Source of the DNA: JAVZLH01 sp038883475 | GTDB taxonomy: Archaea; Thermoproteota; Bathyarchaeia; Bathyarchaeales; Bathycorpusculaceae | Assembly (NCBI GenBank): GCA_038883475.1 | Contig: JAVZMA010000004.1 | Span: forward strand, 1-64,000 | Length of the DNA: 64,000 bases | Direction of reading: 5' to 3' | Part shown: piece by piece, positions 52,038 through 60,939 of the stretch | Numbering within the stretch: the first letter of the stretch is position 1 | Layout of the letters: every line of letters begins with the position of its first letter | Translations under genes and position numbers: made by a program | The notes under the pieces: model-generated | The model's database searches: none | What the model was told of the DNA's origin: nothing | Seen by the model: the letters and a program-made list of their open reading frames with translations, nothing else

Positions 52038-53270
52038 TTACTCCCTTAATCCGACATACCGTATCGGGTTTTCAACGCGCTTTGTCTTCAGTATCTCTTG
52101 CAAGTCTTCGTAGATTTTGCGGATTTGGCTTGGGCTGGTGTCTCTTCCGCCGAGTCCGTAAATGTAGTTTACAATGTAGGGATGCTTTGGCGCGTCGTAA
52201 AGTGCGTGGCGAATTTCTTGAAAGACTTGTCCGCCGCGACCGCCGAAACTCATGCTTCTATCCATAACAGCCAAAGCCTTCACATTTTTAAGAGCGTTGA
52301 TTATTTCCTCTAAAGGTAATGGTCTAAATGTGCGGATGCGAAGGAGACCAGCTTTTACGCCCTCTGCCCTCAACTCGTCCACGACTGTTTTTACTGTTCC
52401 AGCGGTTGACCCTAGGCATATTATGGCTATTTCCGCGTCTTCAAGACTGTAAGGGTCAAGCAAACCATTACCATAACGTCTGCCACTTATTTTCGCATAT
52501 TCATCATGCACCTGCGGGATTATTTTAAGCGCGTTTTTCATGGCTTCCTCCTGTTGCCGCTTGAACTCAAAATAGTAATTTGGAAACGCCACAGGCCCCA
52601 TAGTCATGGGATATTCTGGATCAAGCTTAAATGGAGCCTTTTTTCCCTCATGTGTTAATACTTCGGGGAATCGGCGAACTCCAACAAACTTTTTAACAAC
52701 TTCGTCTGGAAGCACGTTTACGTTTTCTAGAGAGTGACTCAGGATGAAACCGTCCAAGCCGACAATGACTGGCAAAAGAACTTCTGGGTTCTCAGCTATT
52801 CTAAAAGCTTGAATTATTGAATCGTAAACTTCTTGAGCGTTTTCAGCGTAAATTTGTATCCAGCCGCTATCTCGTTCGGCCATAGTGTCGGACTGGTCTC
52901 CATGAATATTTAAGGGTGCAGATAGTGCTCTATTTGCTATTGCCATGACCACTGGTGCACGGCATCCAGAAGTTACAAACAACATTTCGTGCATTAGAGC
53001 TAAGCCAGCAGAGGCTGATGCTGTGAAAGTTCTTGCACCAGTTAAAGACGCAGTTAGACATGCGGTTAGTGCGCTGTGCTCGGATTCTGTGCAGACAAAT
53101 TCTGTTTCGACCTCGCCATTGGCTACATACTCACTGAACCTTTCCACAATTATTGTTTGGGGAGTTATGGGGTAGGCAGCCACAACATCCACATCGGACT
53201 GCTTCACCGCGTAGGCAACTGCTTCGTCTCCGTTTAGGGCTAAAACCTCTTGTTTAACCACACTCTTCAT
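52038..53270 (-). CDS. porA: 2-oxoacid:ferredoxin oxidoreductase, alpha subunit
   Basis: A 410-residue alpha subunit. LNGDEAVAYAVKQSDVDVVAAYPITPQTIIVE is the family start; later come GARTFTASASAGLALMHEML, IHGDQSDTMAERDSGWIQIYAENAQEVYDS and VMDRSMSFGGRGGQVFQEI. It provides the pyruvate-binding and ThDP pyrimidine-contact domain. Start is set at ATG 53270 (K-S-V-V follows); ATG 53282 would add four residues and the preceding codons are not conserved. It lies between porD and porB. Confidence 0.92.
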   Translation of the reverse strand: MKSVVKQEVLALNGDEAVAYAVKQSDVDVVAAYPITPQTIIVERFSEYVANGEVETEFVCTESEHSALTACLTASLTGARTFTASASAGLALMHEMLFVTSGCRAPVVMAIANRALSAPLNIHGDQSDTMAERDSGWIQIYAENAQEVYDSIIQAFRIAENPEVLLPVIVGLDGFILSHSLENVNVLPDEVVKKFVGVRRFPEVLTHEGKKAPFKLDPEYPMTMGPVAFPNYYFEFKRQQEEAMKNALKIIPQVHDEYAKISGRRYGNGLLDPYSLEDAEIAIICLGSTAGTVKTVVDELRAEGVKAGLLRIRTFRPLPLEEIINALKNVKALAVMDRSMSFGGRGGQVFQEIRHALYDAPKHPYIVNYIYGLGGRDTSPSQIRKIYEDLQEILKTKRVENPIRYVGLRE

Positions 53271-53284
53271 TTCATTGCACATCC

Positions 53285-53569
53285 CTATTCCAGTTTCATT
53301 TCTATTGCTTTCACGGGGCATTCGTTGGCGCATATCCCACAGCCCTTGCAGAAGTTATAATCAAATTCTATGTCTCCCTTTTCAGGCTTCCAGTGGATTG
53401 CACCGTCTGGACAGAAGATAACACATAGCAGGCATCGGGTGCACTTTTCCAAGTCTCTTATTGGCTTGTAGGTTTTCCAGTCGCCAGTTAAAAATTCAGT
53501 GCTTGGCTTCCAGCATACAGCTCCCATCGAAATTTCTTTCCAACCCTTTTCTTCAAGCTTCATTCGCAT
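53285..53569 (-). CDS. porD: 2-oxoacid:ferredoxin oxidoreductase, delta subunit (ferredoxin)
   Basis: A 94-residue ferredoxin subunit with two [4Fe-4S] motifs: CTRCLLCVIFCPDGAI near 42-57 and CKGCGICANECPVKAI near 74-89. It carries electrons from the ThDP site to free ferredoxin. It overlaps porG by 10 nt. Start ATG 53569; ATG 53563 is close behind. Confidence 0.93.
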   Translation of the reverse strand: MRMKLEEKGWKEISMGAVCWKPSTEFLTGDWKTYKPIRDLEKCTRCLLCVIFCPDGAIHWKPEKGDIEFDYNFCKGCGICANECPVKAIEMKLE

Positions 53570-54120
53570 CGTGCCTCCTCGTAAGCTTCTTTTATAACGG
53601 CAAAATTTTTCTCGGCGACATCCCGCCTAAAACGCTCCATCACGGTTTTCTCGATGCTTTTTAGGCTAACCACACCTGTTGCGCGGGCAACAGCCCCAAG
53701 CATAGCCGTGCTTGTTATGGGCACTCCTAAAATTTTTATTGCAATTTCTGTGGCTGGAACAGTCCACACTTTACCCTTACTTGAATTAAGCATATTCCTA
53801 ACCTCTGACGGTTTTTCTTTTGAATTAACCATTATTATTCCTTCTTCGCCTAGTCCTTCGGTAACTGGAACAGTTTTCAAAAGTGTTGGGTCCAAAACGA
53901 CCACAACATCAGGGTTATAGATTGCACAATGTATTCTGATTGGCGCTGTGCTTATCCTTGTGAAAGCACTTACAGGAGCTCCCATCCTCTCCGGTCCAAA
54001 TTCGGGGAAGGACTGAATGTACTTTCCTTCGCATATCGCTGCACGCGCTAGCAACTCGCTTGCAGTCCAAGCTCCTTGTCCACCCCTTCCATGCCATCTA
54101 ACTTCAAGAATTTTCTTCAA
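53560..54120 (-). CDS. porG: 2-oxoacid:ferredoxin oxidoreductase, gamma subunit
   Basis: A 186-residue gamma subunit. EVRWHGRGGQGAWTASELLARAA near 5-27 is the family hallmark (RGGQG), followed by GPERMGAPVSAFTRIS and NPDVVVVLDPTLLKT. First gene of the operon. Start set at TTG 54120 because GGAGAG lies 8 nt before it and the family sequence begins at once; a start at 54156 would add 12 unconserved residues. Confidence 0.9.
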   Translation of the reverse strand: MKKILEVRWHGRGGQGAWTASELLARAAICEGKYIQSFPEFGPERMGAPVSAFTRISTAPIRIHCAIYNPDVVVVLDPTLLKTVPVTEGLGEEGIIMVNSKEKPSEVRNMLNSSKGKVWTVPATEIAIKILGVPITSTAMLGAVARATGVVSLKSIEKTVMERFRRDVAEKNFAVIKEAYEEARCE

Positions 54121-54302
54121 GGGATTTTCTCTCCAGTAGCCCTTCAACTTATTCAAGAACTTCCATATAACTTTTCTAGACAGATAAGGGTTAAATGTAA
54201 TGCGTAAATACTAGATTTGGAGCTCGGTTGTTTCATTGGGGACATCAAAGTTTAAATTTTCAATTTTTGACATTCAAATTTTAAGGAAGAGGAGGCGGCA
54301 TA

Positions 54303-55784
54303 ATGGCGTCGATACTCTTGACAGCCGACCGCACCTTGATGAGCGACTACCATCATAACGAGTTCTTAGGCTTTGGAACATGCGCGCCTCCAAACTTCAT
54401 TCCAAACTGGCTTTACGGCTTCCTATTTTTTCCACCAATAAAAACAAAGGACGGAATCCCAGTGGCAGCCCCTTACGGACTGAGAAAAATTGAAGCCCAG
54501 CTTCTAAGCGAGGGCTTCGACGTTTTAACAGTTAGCCCAGACCACCTTGAGAAATACATCAAGGAGGCAAAAGTTTTGGGCATACACGTTATGGACCCCT
54601 TTGGGTTGGGTCCAGCCTCAAGCACATTCGCGTCAATTTTGAAGAAGGAACCCTTTCTAGCGTCTTATTTTCACGCGTTAGTTGGCAGTTCGGAGATTAA
54701 GGAAGCAAAAAAAAGAGGATTAAAAATTGTTGTGGGTGGCCCAGGTGTTTGGCAATTCCATTATCGACCAAAATTTGTCGAAAAATATGGGATAGACTGC
54801 ATAATAGAGGGCGAAGCTGAAAAAGTTGTTGGAAAAATTTTCAAAGCTGCCTTAAACGGCGAGAATCTGCCTAAGTATTATGAGGTTAACGTTAAGGAAA
54901 CGCCCAGTTTGGAAGAGATACCTGACATAGTTAAGCCCTCAATCAATGGTTTGGTTGAGATTGGGAGGGGTTGTTGCCGTGGATGCAATTTCTGCAGTGT
55001 GACCTTGAAGCCCCTAAGGTGGTATCCATACGAGAAGATAATGCGGGAAATAGGTGTAAACATAAATGGGCAAATAAATTGGACGTGCCTCCACGCCGAA
55101 GACGTAATGCTTTACGGTTCAAGAAACACGCTGCCAGACGACGAAAAACTGACGAGGCTTCATGAACTGGTTGTTAAGAAATGCGATGGCATCAGCTGGA
55201 GCCACTGCTCATTAGCAGCTGTAGCCTCAAAACCAAAACTTTTCGAAAAAATCGCCGAAACAATCCTGCAAAAACAGCCTTGGTGGGGAGTAGAAGTCGG
55301 CATAGAAACAGGCTCCCCGGAACTTGCCAAAAAGAACATGCCAGCAAAAGCCCACCCATTCAAACCAGAAAACTGGCCGGAAGTAGTGCGCACAGCCATG
55401 GGTTTGATGCATGATAACAATTTGATTCCAGCATGCACTTTGATTGTTGGGCTTCCAGAGGAAACAGAAGAAGACCTTATCAAAACGATAGAGCTTGTTG
55501 AAGAACTCAGAAATTGTAGAAGCTTGATTGTGCCTTTGTTTTTTGTTCCTTTGGGAAGGTTGAAAAGGGAGGATTGGTTTAAATATGCTGAGATGACTGA
55601 GCTGCACAGAGAACTGTTAGTTAAATGTTTGGAGCATGATTTTTACTGGATAGACAGCCTAATAGGATTATCTTTCTCTGGTAAATGGTACGCCAGTGTT
55701 CTACAACCATTATACAGGCTTTTTGTTGGAATCATCAAGTACAAGACAAGGAAGACTGGAATAAAAATGGAAATTGCAAAATGA
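54303..55784 (+). CDS. Radical SAM protein with B12-binding-like N-terminus
   Basis: A 493-residue radical SAM protein. The first 190 residues form a cobalamin-binding-like Rossmann domain (VLGIHVMDP, KIVVGGPGVWQFHYRP, DCIIEGEAEKVVG). The cluster motif is GRGCCRGCNFCSV (CxxxCxxC, near 222-234), and the barrel includes VGIETGSPELAKKNMP and TLIVGLPEETEEDLIKTIELV. The C-terminus (about 430-480) is hydrophobic and may touch the membrane. These enzymes often methylate or rearrange lipids, tRNA or cofactors; substrate unknown here. Ribosome binding site GAAGAGGAGG precedes the ATG 54303. Confidence 0.82.
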   Translation: MASILLTADRTLMSDYHHNEFLGFGTCAPPNFIPNWLYGFLFFPPIKTKDGIPVAAPYGLRKIEAQLLSEGFDVLTVSPDHLEKYIKEAKVLGIHVMDPFGLGPASSTFASILKKEPFLASYFHALVGSSEIKEAKKRGLKIVVGGPGVWQFHYRPKFVEKYGIDCIIEGEAEKVVGKIFKAALNGENLPKYYEVNVKETPSLEEIPDIVKPSINGLVEIGRGCCRGCNFCSVTLKPLRWYPYEKIMREIGVNINGQINWTCLHAEDVMLYGSRNTLPDDEKLTRLHELVVKKCDGISWSHCSLAAVASKPKLFEKIAETILQKQPWWGVEVGIETGSPELAKKNMPAKAHPFKPENWPEVVRTAMGLMHDNNLIPACTLIVGLPEETEEDLIKTIELVEELRNCRSLIVPLFFVPLGRLKREDWFKYAEMTELHRELLVKCLEHDFYWIDSLIGLSFSGKWYASVLQPLYRLFVGIIKYKTRKTGIKMEIAK

Positions 55785-55790
55785 CTAAAC

Positions 55791-55800
55791 TTAAATATTA
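55791..55800 (+). promoter_or_regulatory. TATA-like box for tRNA-Asn
   Basis: CTTAAATATT lies 32-41 nt before the tRNA 5' end. Confidence 0.4.
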
Positions 55801-55831
55801 CAGCAAAACTGAAGACTATGAGGCTTAAAGC

Positions 55832-55935
55832 GCCGCCGTAGCTCAGTGTGGTAGAGCGGCTGGCTGTTAACCAGTCGGTCGTAGGTTCAAGAACAAGGAG
55901 GAAAACTCCTGTTGAAAGTCCTACCGGCGGCGCCA
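55832..55935 (+). tRNA. tRNA-Asn(GTT) with a 27-nt intron in the T loop
   Basis: Acceptor GCCGCCG/CGGCGGC, D arm GCTC...GAGC, anticodon arm GCTGG-CTGTTAA-CCAGT with GTT, variable CGGTC, T stem GTAGG/CCTAC, discriminator G and encoded CCA (55933-55935). The T loop is split: TTCAA then an insert and GT. A textbook splice motif is visible: TTCA pairs with TGAA (4-bp central helix), the 3-nt bulges are AGA (55890-55892) and AGT (55917-55919), and the inner stem is AC(A)AGGAG/CTCCTGT with GAAAA loop. Cleavage after the second bulge base removes 55892-55918 (27 nt) and leaves loop TTCAAGT, an intron at position 59/60 (58/59 if cut one base earlier). Confidence 0.93.
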
Positions 55936-55960
55936 CTAACGAACCGTGCACTTTCTGTCT

Positions 55961-58009
55961 TCAATCTGATACTCTGCCTTTAGCGTATGGAACAAAATCT
56001 CTGATTTCTTCCACAGAGGCTTTCAAAATTTTTCCGCGGCTTTCCTTAGGCGCTTTCTCAGCTAAGGTGGCTAAAATACGTTTGAATAGTTCTTTGCCGC
56101 TTTGGTTTCCAGGCATTATTGTTACGTAAATGTTTGTTTTGGCTTTTACGGCTTCGATTGGTCCACCGATGAAGGAGATTTCGCCGTCTTTTTCTATTAC
56201 AGCGCCTATGACTATTTTAAGCGGGACATGGCGTATCCAGTTGCGTTTTCCGGTGACCATGAAGGCGCCGTGGGGTATGTACTCGCCTGAAGGGCTTTTC
56301 TTGCTTAGCTGTTCTGGTCTAACCCAGTAAACATCTACCGTCCCGAAGCCTTCTCGCCACCCTCTTGAATAGGCGGCTGCGAACTCTCCAGCTTCTTGAA
56401 GGCACTGTTGTGTTGGTTGCTTTCCTTCAGTTTTAACCACTACAAAGGGTGCTCCTGCAATGTCAGCGTGAAAGACAATGTCATGTTCCTCTGTGTACCT
56501 CTTGATTAGAACTTCGTTGCTGACGGCGTCTTTGCCCGCGACCACAAGAAAGCCGTCTGAAGAGCGGAACCATCTGAACTTTTCAAACCATTCTTTTCGC
56601 CTAATTTTCCGCCTTTCAAGCTCCTCCAAGGCTTCGGCTGGCTTAACTTTTTCCTGCACTTGAAGCTCTCTTATTTTGGCTTCAACTTCCATAAGCTTCC
56701 TACGTGTCTCCTCTAGGGCGGTTTTGGCGCCCTCGGCTTTCTGTCGGGCATGTTTGCTCTGCTCATAAAATTTTCCGGCATCCTCAAACACTTTACTGCG
56801 CAAATTTAAACTAAACCTTAAGCCATCTACACAGACGCTGACGGTTAAGCTGCGTGTGTCAAAGGACTCAAAAAACACGCTTGGCATTAAACCGGCTTTT
56901 TTCTCGGCTAAAACCTCTGAAATTATGTTGTTCCAGCTTTTTCCAGCTTTTTTGTCGGTTAAAAGCCTCTCTAACAAAGCTTGGAGCGCATTAGCATGCG
57001 CGTAGATTATGTCTCCAATGCGTCTATAATGTTCTGCTTTTGCTTCAGCTTCAGCCAACGCCTTCTCTTGGTTTTCAATGACTCTCTTAAGCCGCTCTGC
57101 TTCACGGTTTAGTTCCTCCATTTTTGGTGAAACTGCAGCCCTTTCAGCAGCAGTGATTGTTGTGTAAAAATCGTCTAGGGCTTCGTTGAAGCTTTTGTAT
57201 GGTTTATGCTTTAGACTTTCATAGCGCTTAAGCCTAAAAGGCGTGATGTCGAAGAAACTGCCTTTTTCGTCCAAAACAATAGAGGGCTCAAGTCTTCCGC
57301 TTGCAACTTGAGAAAGCAAATTTTGCAAATTATCGTAGATTGCGGCGATCTCTTCATTGGTTAACTCTCTACAATGCTTCGCTTTGTCTACGCCGGCTCT
57401 TAAGAGAACTTCCTCCGCGTATATACCCCCTATGCCCAAAAACCTTGCGATACTACGGACAACCTCAACATCGCCGAAACTCTTTAGTGCGTTCCGTAAC
57501 TTTTCAAGGTTAACTTTGAAGGGATTCTGCCCGCTTGATGGAGGAAAAAGGAAAGCTTCGCCACGAACGATGTTCCTATCCCGCATGCGTTTATAAACCA
57601 AAGCCTGCAAAATCTCGCCGTTTTCTCCAACCAAAATCATGTTGCCCTCTCCAAAAAGCTCCAAGATGAGTCTCAATTTACCGCTTTTTGTTTTGAAGTG
57701 AAAGACGACGACTCGCTCAAACTCATACTGCTCCACATTAACAAGCCAGCTGTTCCGCAAGTACTTCCTTAAAGCCATGCAAAAAGCAGGTGGAACTTGA
57801 GGTTTCTCAGCAGCATAAGAAGTCAAGTGCAGTCGTCTACCAGCTTCTAAGAGAAGTTGAAAAGTGGGGTTTTCAGCCTTATGAAGTTTAAAAATTATGG
57901 TTTTAGCATCCACTTGATAAATGTTGTTGACACGCGAATCTAAAATGGTTTCCCGCAACTCGCGGACAACAGCGGCGACGTCAAAGCTTGTAAACTCTTT
58001 TTTATGCAA
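55961..58009 (-). CDS. rqcH: RqcH/NEMF ribosome quality-control protein (NFACT)
   Basis: A 682-residue archaeal RqcH (NEMF/Rqc2 homologue), which binds 60S/50S-type subunits with stalled peptidyl-tRNA and recruits alanyl-tRNA. Domains: NFACT-N (1-250), helix-hairpin region (FLGIGGIYAEEVLLRAGVDK), two coiled-coil arms (about 295-345 and 410-470), and NFACT-R/DUF814 (about 480-600: FLVVAGKDAVSNEVL, FHADIAGAPFVVVK). The tailing motif Asp-Arg of the N-domain reads FERVV here (Glu for Asp). A basic/aromatic C-terminus follows. Start ATG 58009; TATA-like CTATTTATAG is seen about 40 nt upstream. Confidence 0.88.
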   Translation of the reverse strand: MHKKEFTSFDVAAVVRELRETILDSRVNNIYQVDAKTIIFKLHKAENPTFQLLLEAGRRLHLTSYAAEKPQVPPAFCMALRKYLRNSWLVNVEQYEFERVVVFHFKTKSGKLRLILELFGEGNMILVGENGEILQALVYKRMRDRNIVRGEAFLFPPSSGQNPFKVNLEKLRNALKSFGDVEVVRSIARFLGIGGIYAEEVLLRAGVDKAKHCRELTNEEIAAIYDNLQNLLSQVASGRLEPSIVLDEKGSFFDITPFRLKRYESLKHKPYKSFNEALDDFYTTITAAERAAVSPKMEELNREAERLKRVIENQEKALAEAEAKAEHYRRIGDIIYAHANALQALLERLLTDKKAGKSWNNIISEVLAEKKAGLMPSVFFESFDTRSLTVSVCVDGLRFSLNLRSKVFEDAGKFYEQSKHARQKAEGAKTALEETRRKLMEVEAKIRELQVQEKVKPAEALEELERRKIRRKEWFEKFRWFRSSDGFLVVAGKDAVSNEVLIKRYTEEHDIVFHADIAGAPFVVVKTEGKQPTQQCLQEAGEFAAAYSRGWREGFGTVDVYWVRPEQLSKKSPSGEYIPHGAFMVTGKRNWIRHVPLKIVIGAVIEKDGEISFIGGPIEAVKAKTNIYVTIMPGNQSGKELFKRILATLAEKAPKESRGKILKASVEEIRDFVPYAKGRVSD

Positions 58010-58046
58010 GGCGTCTGCACCATTTCTGAAGATTTTACTGCATTAA

Positions 58047-58057
58047 ACTATAAATAG
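58047..58057 (-). promoter_or_regulatory. TATA-like box for rqcH
   Basis: Minus strand CCTATTTATAG, 38-48 nt before ATG 58009. It lies in the 79-nt space shared with the divergent gene at 58089. Confidence 0.4.
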
Positions 58058-58088
58058 GCAGCTTTAAATCATAATCCAAAGGTGCTAG

Positions 58089-58394
58089 TTGCGAAGGGCG
58101 CTGGTGAGAGTGAAGCCGTTACAAATAATCTATTGGCTTAGGCTAGGATTAGGAATATTTGCCGCTCTTGTTTGCACAGGCTACGCCATGGTAGATGAAA
58201 GAGGCACAATCAGTGTTTTCATGAACGGCTTGGTCATAGCTATGCTCATTTATTTAATGTCGTACTATCCGATTAAAAACAAATTCATTAACAAAGTGGA
58301 AAAGCCGCAAAAACTTTTAACAATGGGGATAGGTATCTACTTTTTTTCATGGCTTGTTTTCTGGATTCTGCTATACTCCATAAGCAAAGTCTAA
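58089..58394 (+). CDS. Small three-helix membrane protein
   Basis: A 101-residue protein with three hydrophobic segments (about 10-32, 43-62 and 76-99) and a basic N-terminus. The size, topology and position next to rqcH recall small membrane insertase helpers such as EMC6-type proteins, but the sequence match is not clear enough to assert. Start TTG 58089, perhaps leaderless. Its end overlaps the convergent gene by 4 nt. Confidence 0.6.
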   Translation: MRRALVRVKPLQIIYWLRLGLGIFAALVCTGYAMVDERGTISVFMNGLVIAMLIYLMSYYPIKNKFINKVEKPQKLLTMGIGIYFFSWLVFWILLYSISKV

Positions 58395-58843
58395 GCTTTT
58401 CTTAAATAATCCTCTATTGTAGATTGACTGTTCTCAGCCTGCAAATTCTCGGGTTTATCCTTTCCAGAAAAAGTATTATTAATGTTGGAGTTGTTTGCAG
58501 TGTTTATTTTGCCGAGTACACGCATACAGTCTGCCCAAGCTGAGAAAAAGCCTCTGTCGAAGTCTCCGTGAAGCCTATTTCTTACATGTTCTGAAAACTC
58601 TCGTCTGTAAGCGCTTAAAGTTGCTTTATCATTTAAGTCAAGCTTTGAGAAAAAGGCGTAGGCGTCATTGTTGTTTGATCGTCGTGCAAGAAGCATCCCG
58701 TATAAGGCTCTGAAATAGCCCCTGTTCCATTCTGTTTTATGCATTTTCTGCTTTAATCTTTCAAGTTCCCTTTCAGCTTCGGTGAACTGCCTATTAATTA
58801 AGAGTTGGAAATAGCGTGTCACTAAGGCTGAGGGGACAGGCAT
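58391..58843 (-). CDS. Conserved archaeal helical protein beside radA
   Basis: A 150-residue, mostly helical protein. N-terminal SALVTRYFQLLINRQFTEAERELERLKQKM is repeat-like, as in TPR-type hairpins; EWNRGYFRALYGMLLARRSNNN and FDRGFFSAWADCMRVL continue the pattern. The last 35 residues are polar and Asn/Ser-rich, probably disordered. Start ATG 58843 comes one base after the radA stop, so the genes are cotranscribed. No function known to me; a RadA partner is a possibility from context only. Confidence 0.7.
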   Translation of the reverse strand: MPVPSALVTRYFQLLINRQFTEAERELERLKQKMHKTEWNRGYFRALYGMLLARRSNNNDAYAFFSKLDLNDKATLSAYRREFSEHVRNRLHGDFDRGFFSAWADCMRVLGKINTANNSNINNTFSGKDKPENLQAENSQSTIEDYLRKA

Positions 58844-58844
58844 T

Positions 58845-59855
58845 TTAACGCCCACGAGACTTTGACTTTTCTTCTTCGGAAACATCCTCTATGCCGTTTT
58901 CTGTTATTTTAAATATTTCCTCCCCCTCTGGCAGATATGGACTTGAAACTAAACGGGCAATTCTAACTGGACCGTGAGCAGCCCTACGTAGATAAATTCG
59001 TGTGTGGCTTGTGTGCCCAACTATGTGACCGCCTATGGGATGAACGGCGTCGCCGAAGAAAACGTCGGGTTTAGCCATAACTTGGTTTGTTACGACGGCA
59101 ACTGCGTTGAAAGCCCTTGCCAAACGGATAAGCTTGTGCATGTGCTTGTTTAGTTTCTGCTGCCTTGAAGCCAGCATTTCCCGACCGAGATATTCGCTTC
59201 TAAAATGAGCCGTCAAGGAATCGACAATAATAAGCTTAACATTGTTTGCCTTAATCACTTCATCTGCGTTGTCGAGCAAAAACATTTGGTGGTCAGAGGT
59301 GAAAGCCTCAGCATAAATGATGTTTTTAACAACTTGTTCCGGGTCAAGCCCTAAATGCCTAGCCATCTGCACTATACGCTCTGTCCTGAAAGTGTTTTCC
59401 GTATCAATGTAAAGTGCTGCACCGTTTAAGCCGCCGCGTTCAGGAGGCAATTGCACATTCACGCATAGTTGGTGGCAAATTTGGCTTTTTCCACTGCCGT
59501 ATTCGCCGTAAAACTCGGTTATGGTTTGAGTTTCCAGTCCTCCATCAAGAATTTTGTCTAGGGCTTTACTGCCGCTTGTCAAACGCAAAACGCTCTGCCT
59601 CATTTTGAGAAGCTCGTCTGCCCTCACAAAGGAAATGCCTATCGAAGAGCGAGCGGCCTCGATGATGGCGAAGGCTTTTTTCTCGCTTATGCCAGCGGGC
59701 TCCAGCTCTTGAGCGGTCGCCATAGCTAAAGACTCGACAGTGTGAAAACCCAGCTCCCGAAGTTTTTGAGCGGTGGCTGGACCAATTCCTGGAAGGTCTT
59801 CTAGAAACTCGTATTTCTTTTTGGTTATTTCTTCTCCTTCCGATTCCTCTGTCAT
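58845..59855 (-). CDS. radA: DNA recombinase RadA
   Basis: A 336-residue RadA (Rad51/RecA homologue) that forms filaments on single-stranded DNA for strand exchange. N-terminal helix-hairpin-helix domain (LEDLPGIGPATAQKLRELG, about 15-75), linker with polymerisation motif, Walker A GEYGSGKSQICHQL near 120, Walker B LIIVDSLTAHFRSEY near 215, L2 region with VFFGDAVHPIGG and a C-terminal RIYLRRA. Start ATG 59855 (GGGGA about 9 nt upstream); GTG 59861 is a near alternative. Confidence 0.95.
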   Translation of the reverse strand: MTEESEGEEITKKKYEFLEDLPGIGPATAQKLRELGFHTVESLAMATAQELEPAGISEKKAFAIIEAARSSIGISFVRADELLKMRQSVLRLTSGSKALDKILDGGLETQTITEFYGEYGSGKSQICHQLCVNVQLPPERGGLNGAALYIDTENTFRTERIVQMARHLGLDPEQVVKNIIYAEAFTSDHQMFLLDNADEVIKANNVKLIIVDSLTAHFRSEYLGREMLASRQQKLNKHMHKLIRLARAFNAVAVVTNQVMAKPDVFFGDAVHPIGGHIVGHTSHTRIYLRRAAHGPVRIARLVSSPYLPEGEEIFKITENGIEDVSEEEKSKSRGR

Positions 59856-60048
59856 GAACACTCGTCCCCTTTCTTCTATTCTGAACAGTTAAGGCAAGCC
59901 ATATTTAAAATGAGCGAGACACGACAGCGTTTAAACCGCAGAGAGACCAGTTAAAGTGATGCTTTTCCCTTTAAACTTTTAATCCAATTAAGATAAGACA
60001 TAAGTATACTTCTTCATAAAACTGGCTAATAAGCGAGGGAAACGACCA

Positions 60049-60930
60049 TTGGAAATAGCAAAGGTTGTAGAAAATGTTGCCTTTGAAATTTTGAAACAGG
60101 CGGTAATATATTTGCCCGACGACGTAAAGAAGGCACTTAAGAAGGCTTACGCAGAGGAAACAAGCGGAACTGGAAAGACACAGCTTAAGGCAATTTTGGA
60201 CAACATTGAACTTGCAGAAAAATTTCAAGCGCCAGTTTGCCAAGACACGGGAACAATAATTTTCTACGCGAAAGCAGGCGCCGAAATGGAGGGTTTAGAC
60301 AAGGTTGAAGAAGCTTTGGTGAATGCCACGCGCAGAGCAACAAAAGAAATCCCTTTGAGACCGAACGCAGTTGACCCCTTCACTCAGAAAAACAGCGGAG
60401 ACAACACTGGAAGATTCATACCCTACATAAACTGGGAAATCACGGCTGGAAAAAGCCTAGAACTGACTGTGATGACAAAGGGGGGAGGCTCAGAAAACGT
60501 CTGCATCACGGGAATGCTTGTGCCAGGAGAAGGCGTGAAAGGCTTAAAGAAGTTTGTCGTAGACGCTGTGATAAAGGCTGGAGCACAACCGTGCCCACCA
60601 ACAATTTTGGGCGTTGCAGTCGGCGGCGGAGCAGACATAGCCATGAAACTGGCGAAGAAAGCGTTGCTTAGACCATTAGGCGAGCCGAATCCAAATCCAG
60701 AGTTGGATAAGCTTGAAAAGGAGTTGTTGGAAGCCGTCAACATGACTGGTATAGGTCCCATGGGATTAGGTGGAAAAACAACTGTTCTAGACGTGCATGT
60801 TGATTACGCTTTTAGGCATCCTGCATCTTTTCCAGCTGCTGTCGCCTTCAACTGTTGGGCTGCAAGAAGAGCCACTGCAAGAATCTATCCAGATGGAAAA
60901 GTTGAGTATTTAACCCATAAAGTTAGGTGA
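60049..60930 (+). CDS. Class I fumarate hydratase, alpha (N-terminal) subunit
   Basis: A 293-residue alpha subunit of the two-part iron-sulfur fumarase, which hydrates fumarate to malate. Three Cys that hold the [4Fe-4S] cluster are visible: CQDTGTIIFY (about 64), ENVCITGML (about 150) and FNCWAARR (about 272). KNSGDNTGRFIPY and GIGPMGLGGKTTVLDVHVDYAFRHPASFP are family signatures. It could also be L-tartrate dehydratase-like, but fumarase is more common. TTG 60049 follows GAGGG by 9 nt. The beta subunit gene follows 9 nt downstream. Confidence 0.88.
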   Translation: MEIAKVVENVAFEILKQAVIYLPDDVKKALKKAYAEETSGTGKTQLKAILDNIELAEKFQAPVCQDTGTIIFYAKAGAEMEGLDKVEEALVNATRRATKEIPLRPNAVDPFTQKNSGDNTGRFIPYINWEITAGKSLELTVMTKGGGSENVCITGMLVPGEGVKGLKKFVVDAVIKAGAQPCPPTILGVAVGGGADIAMKLAKKALLRPLGEPNPNPELDKLEKELLEAVNMTGIGPMGLGGKTTVLDVHVDYAFRHPASFPAAVAFNCWAARRATARIYPDGKVEYLTHKVR

Positions 60931-60939
60931 GGTGAAAAA

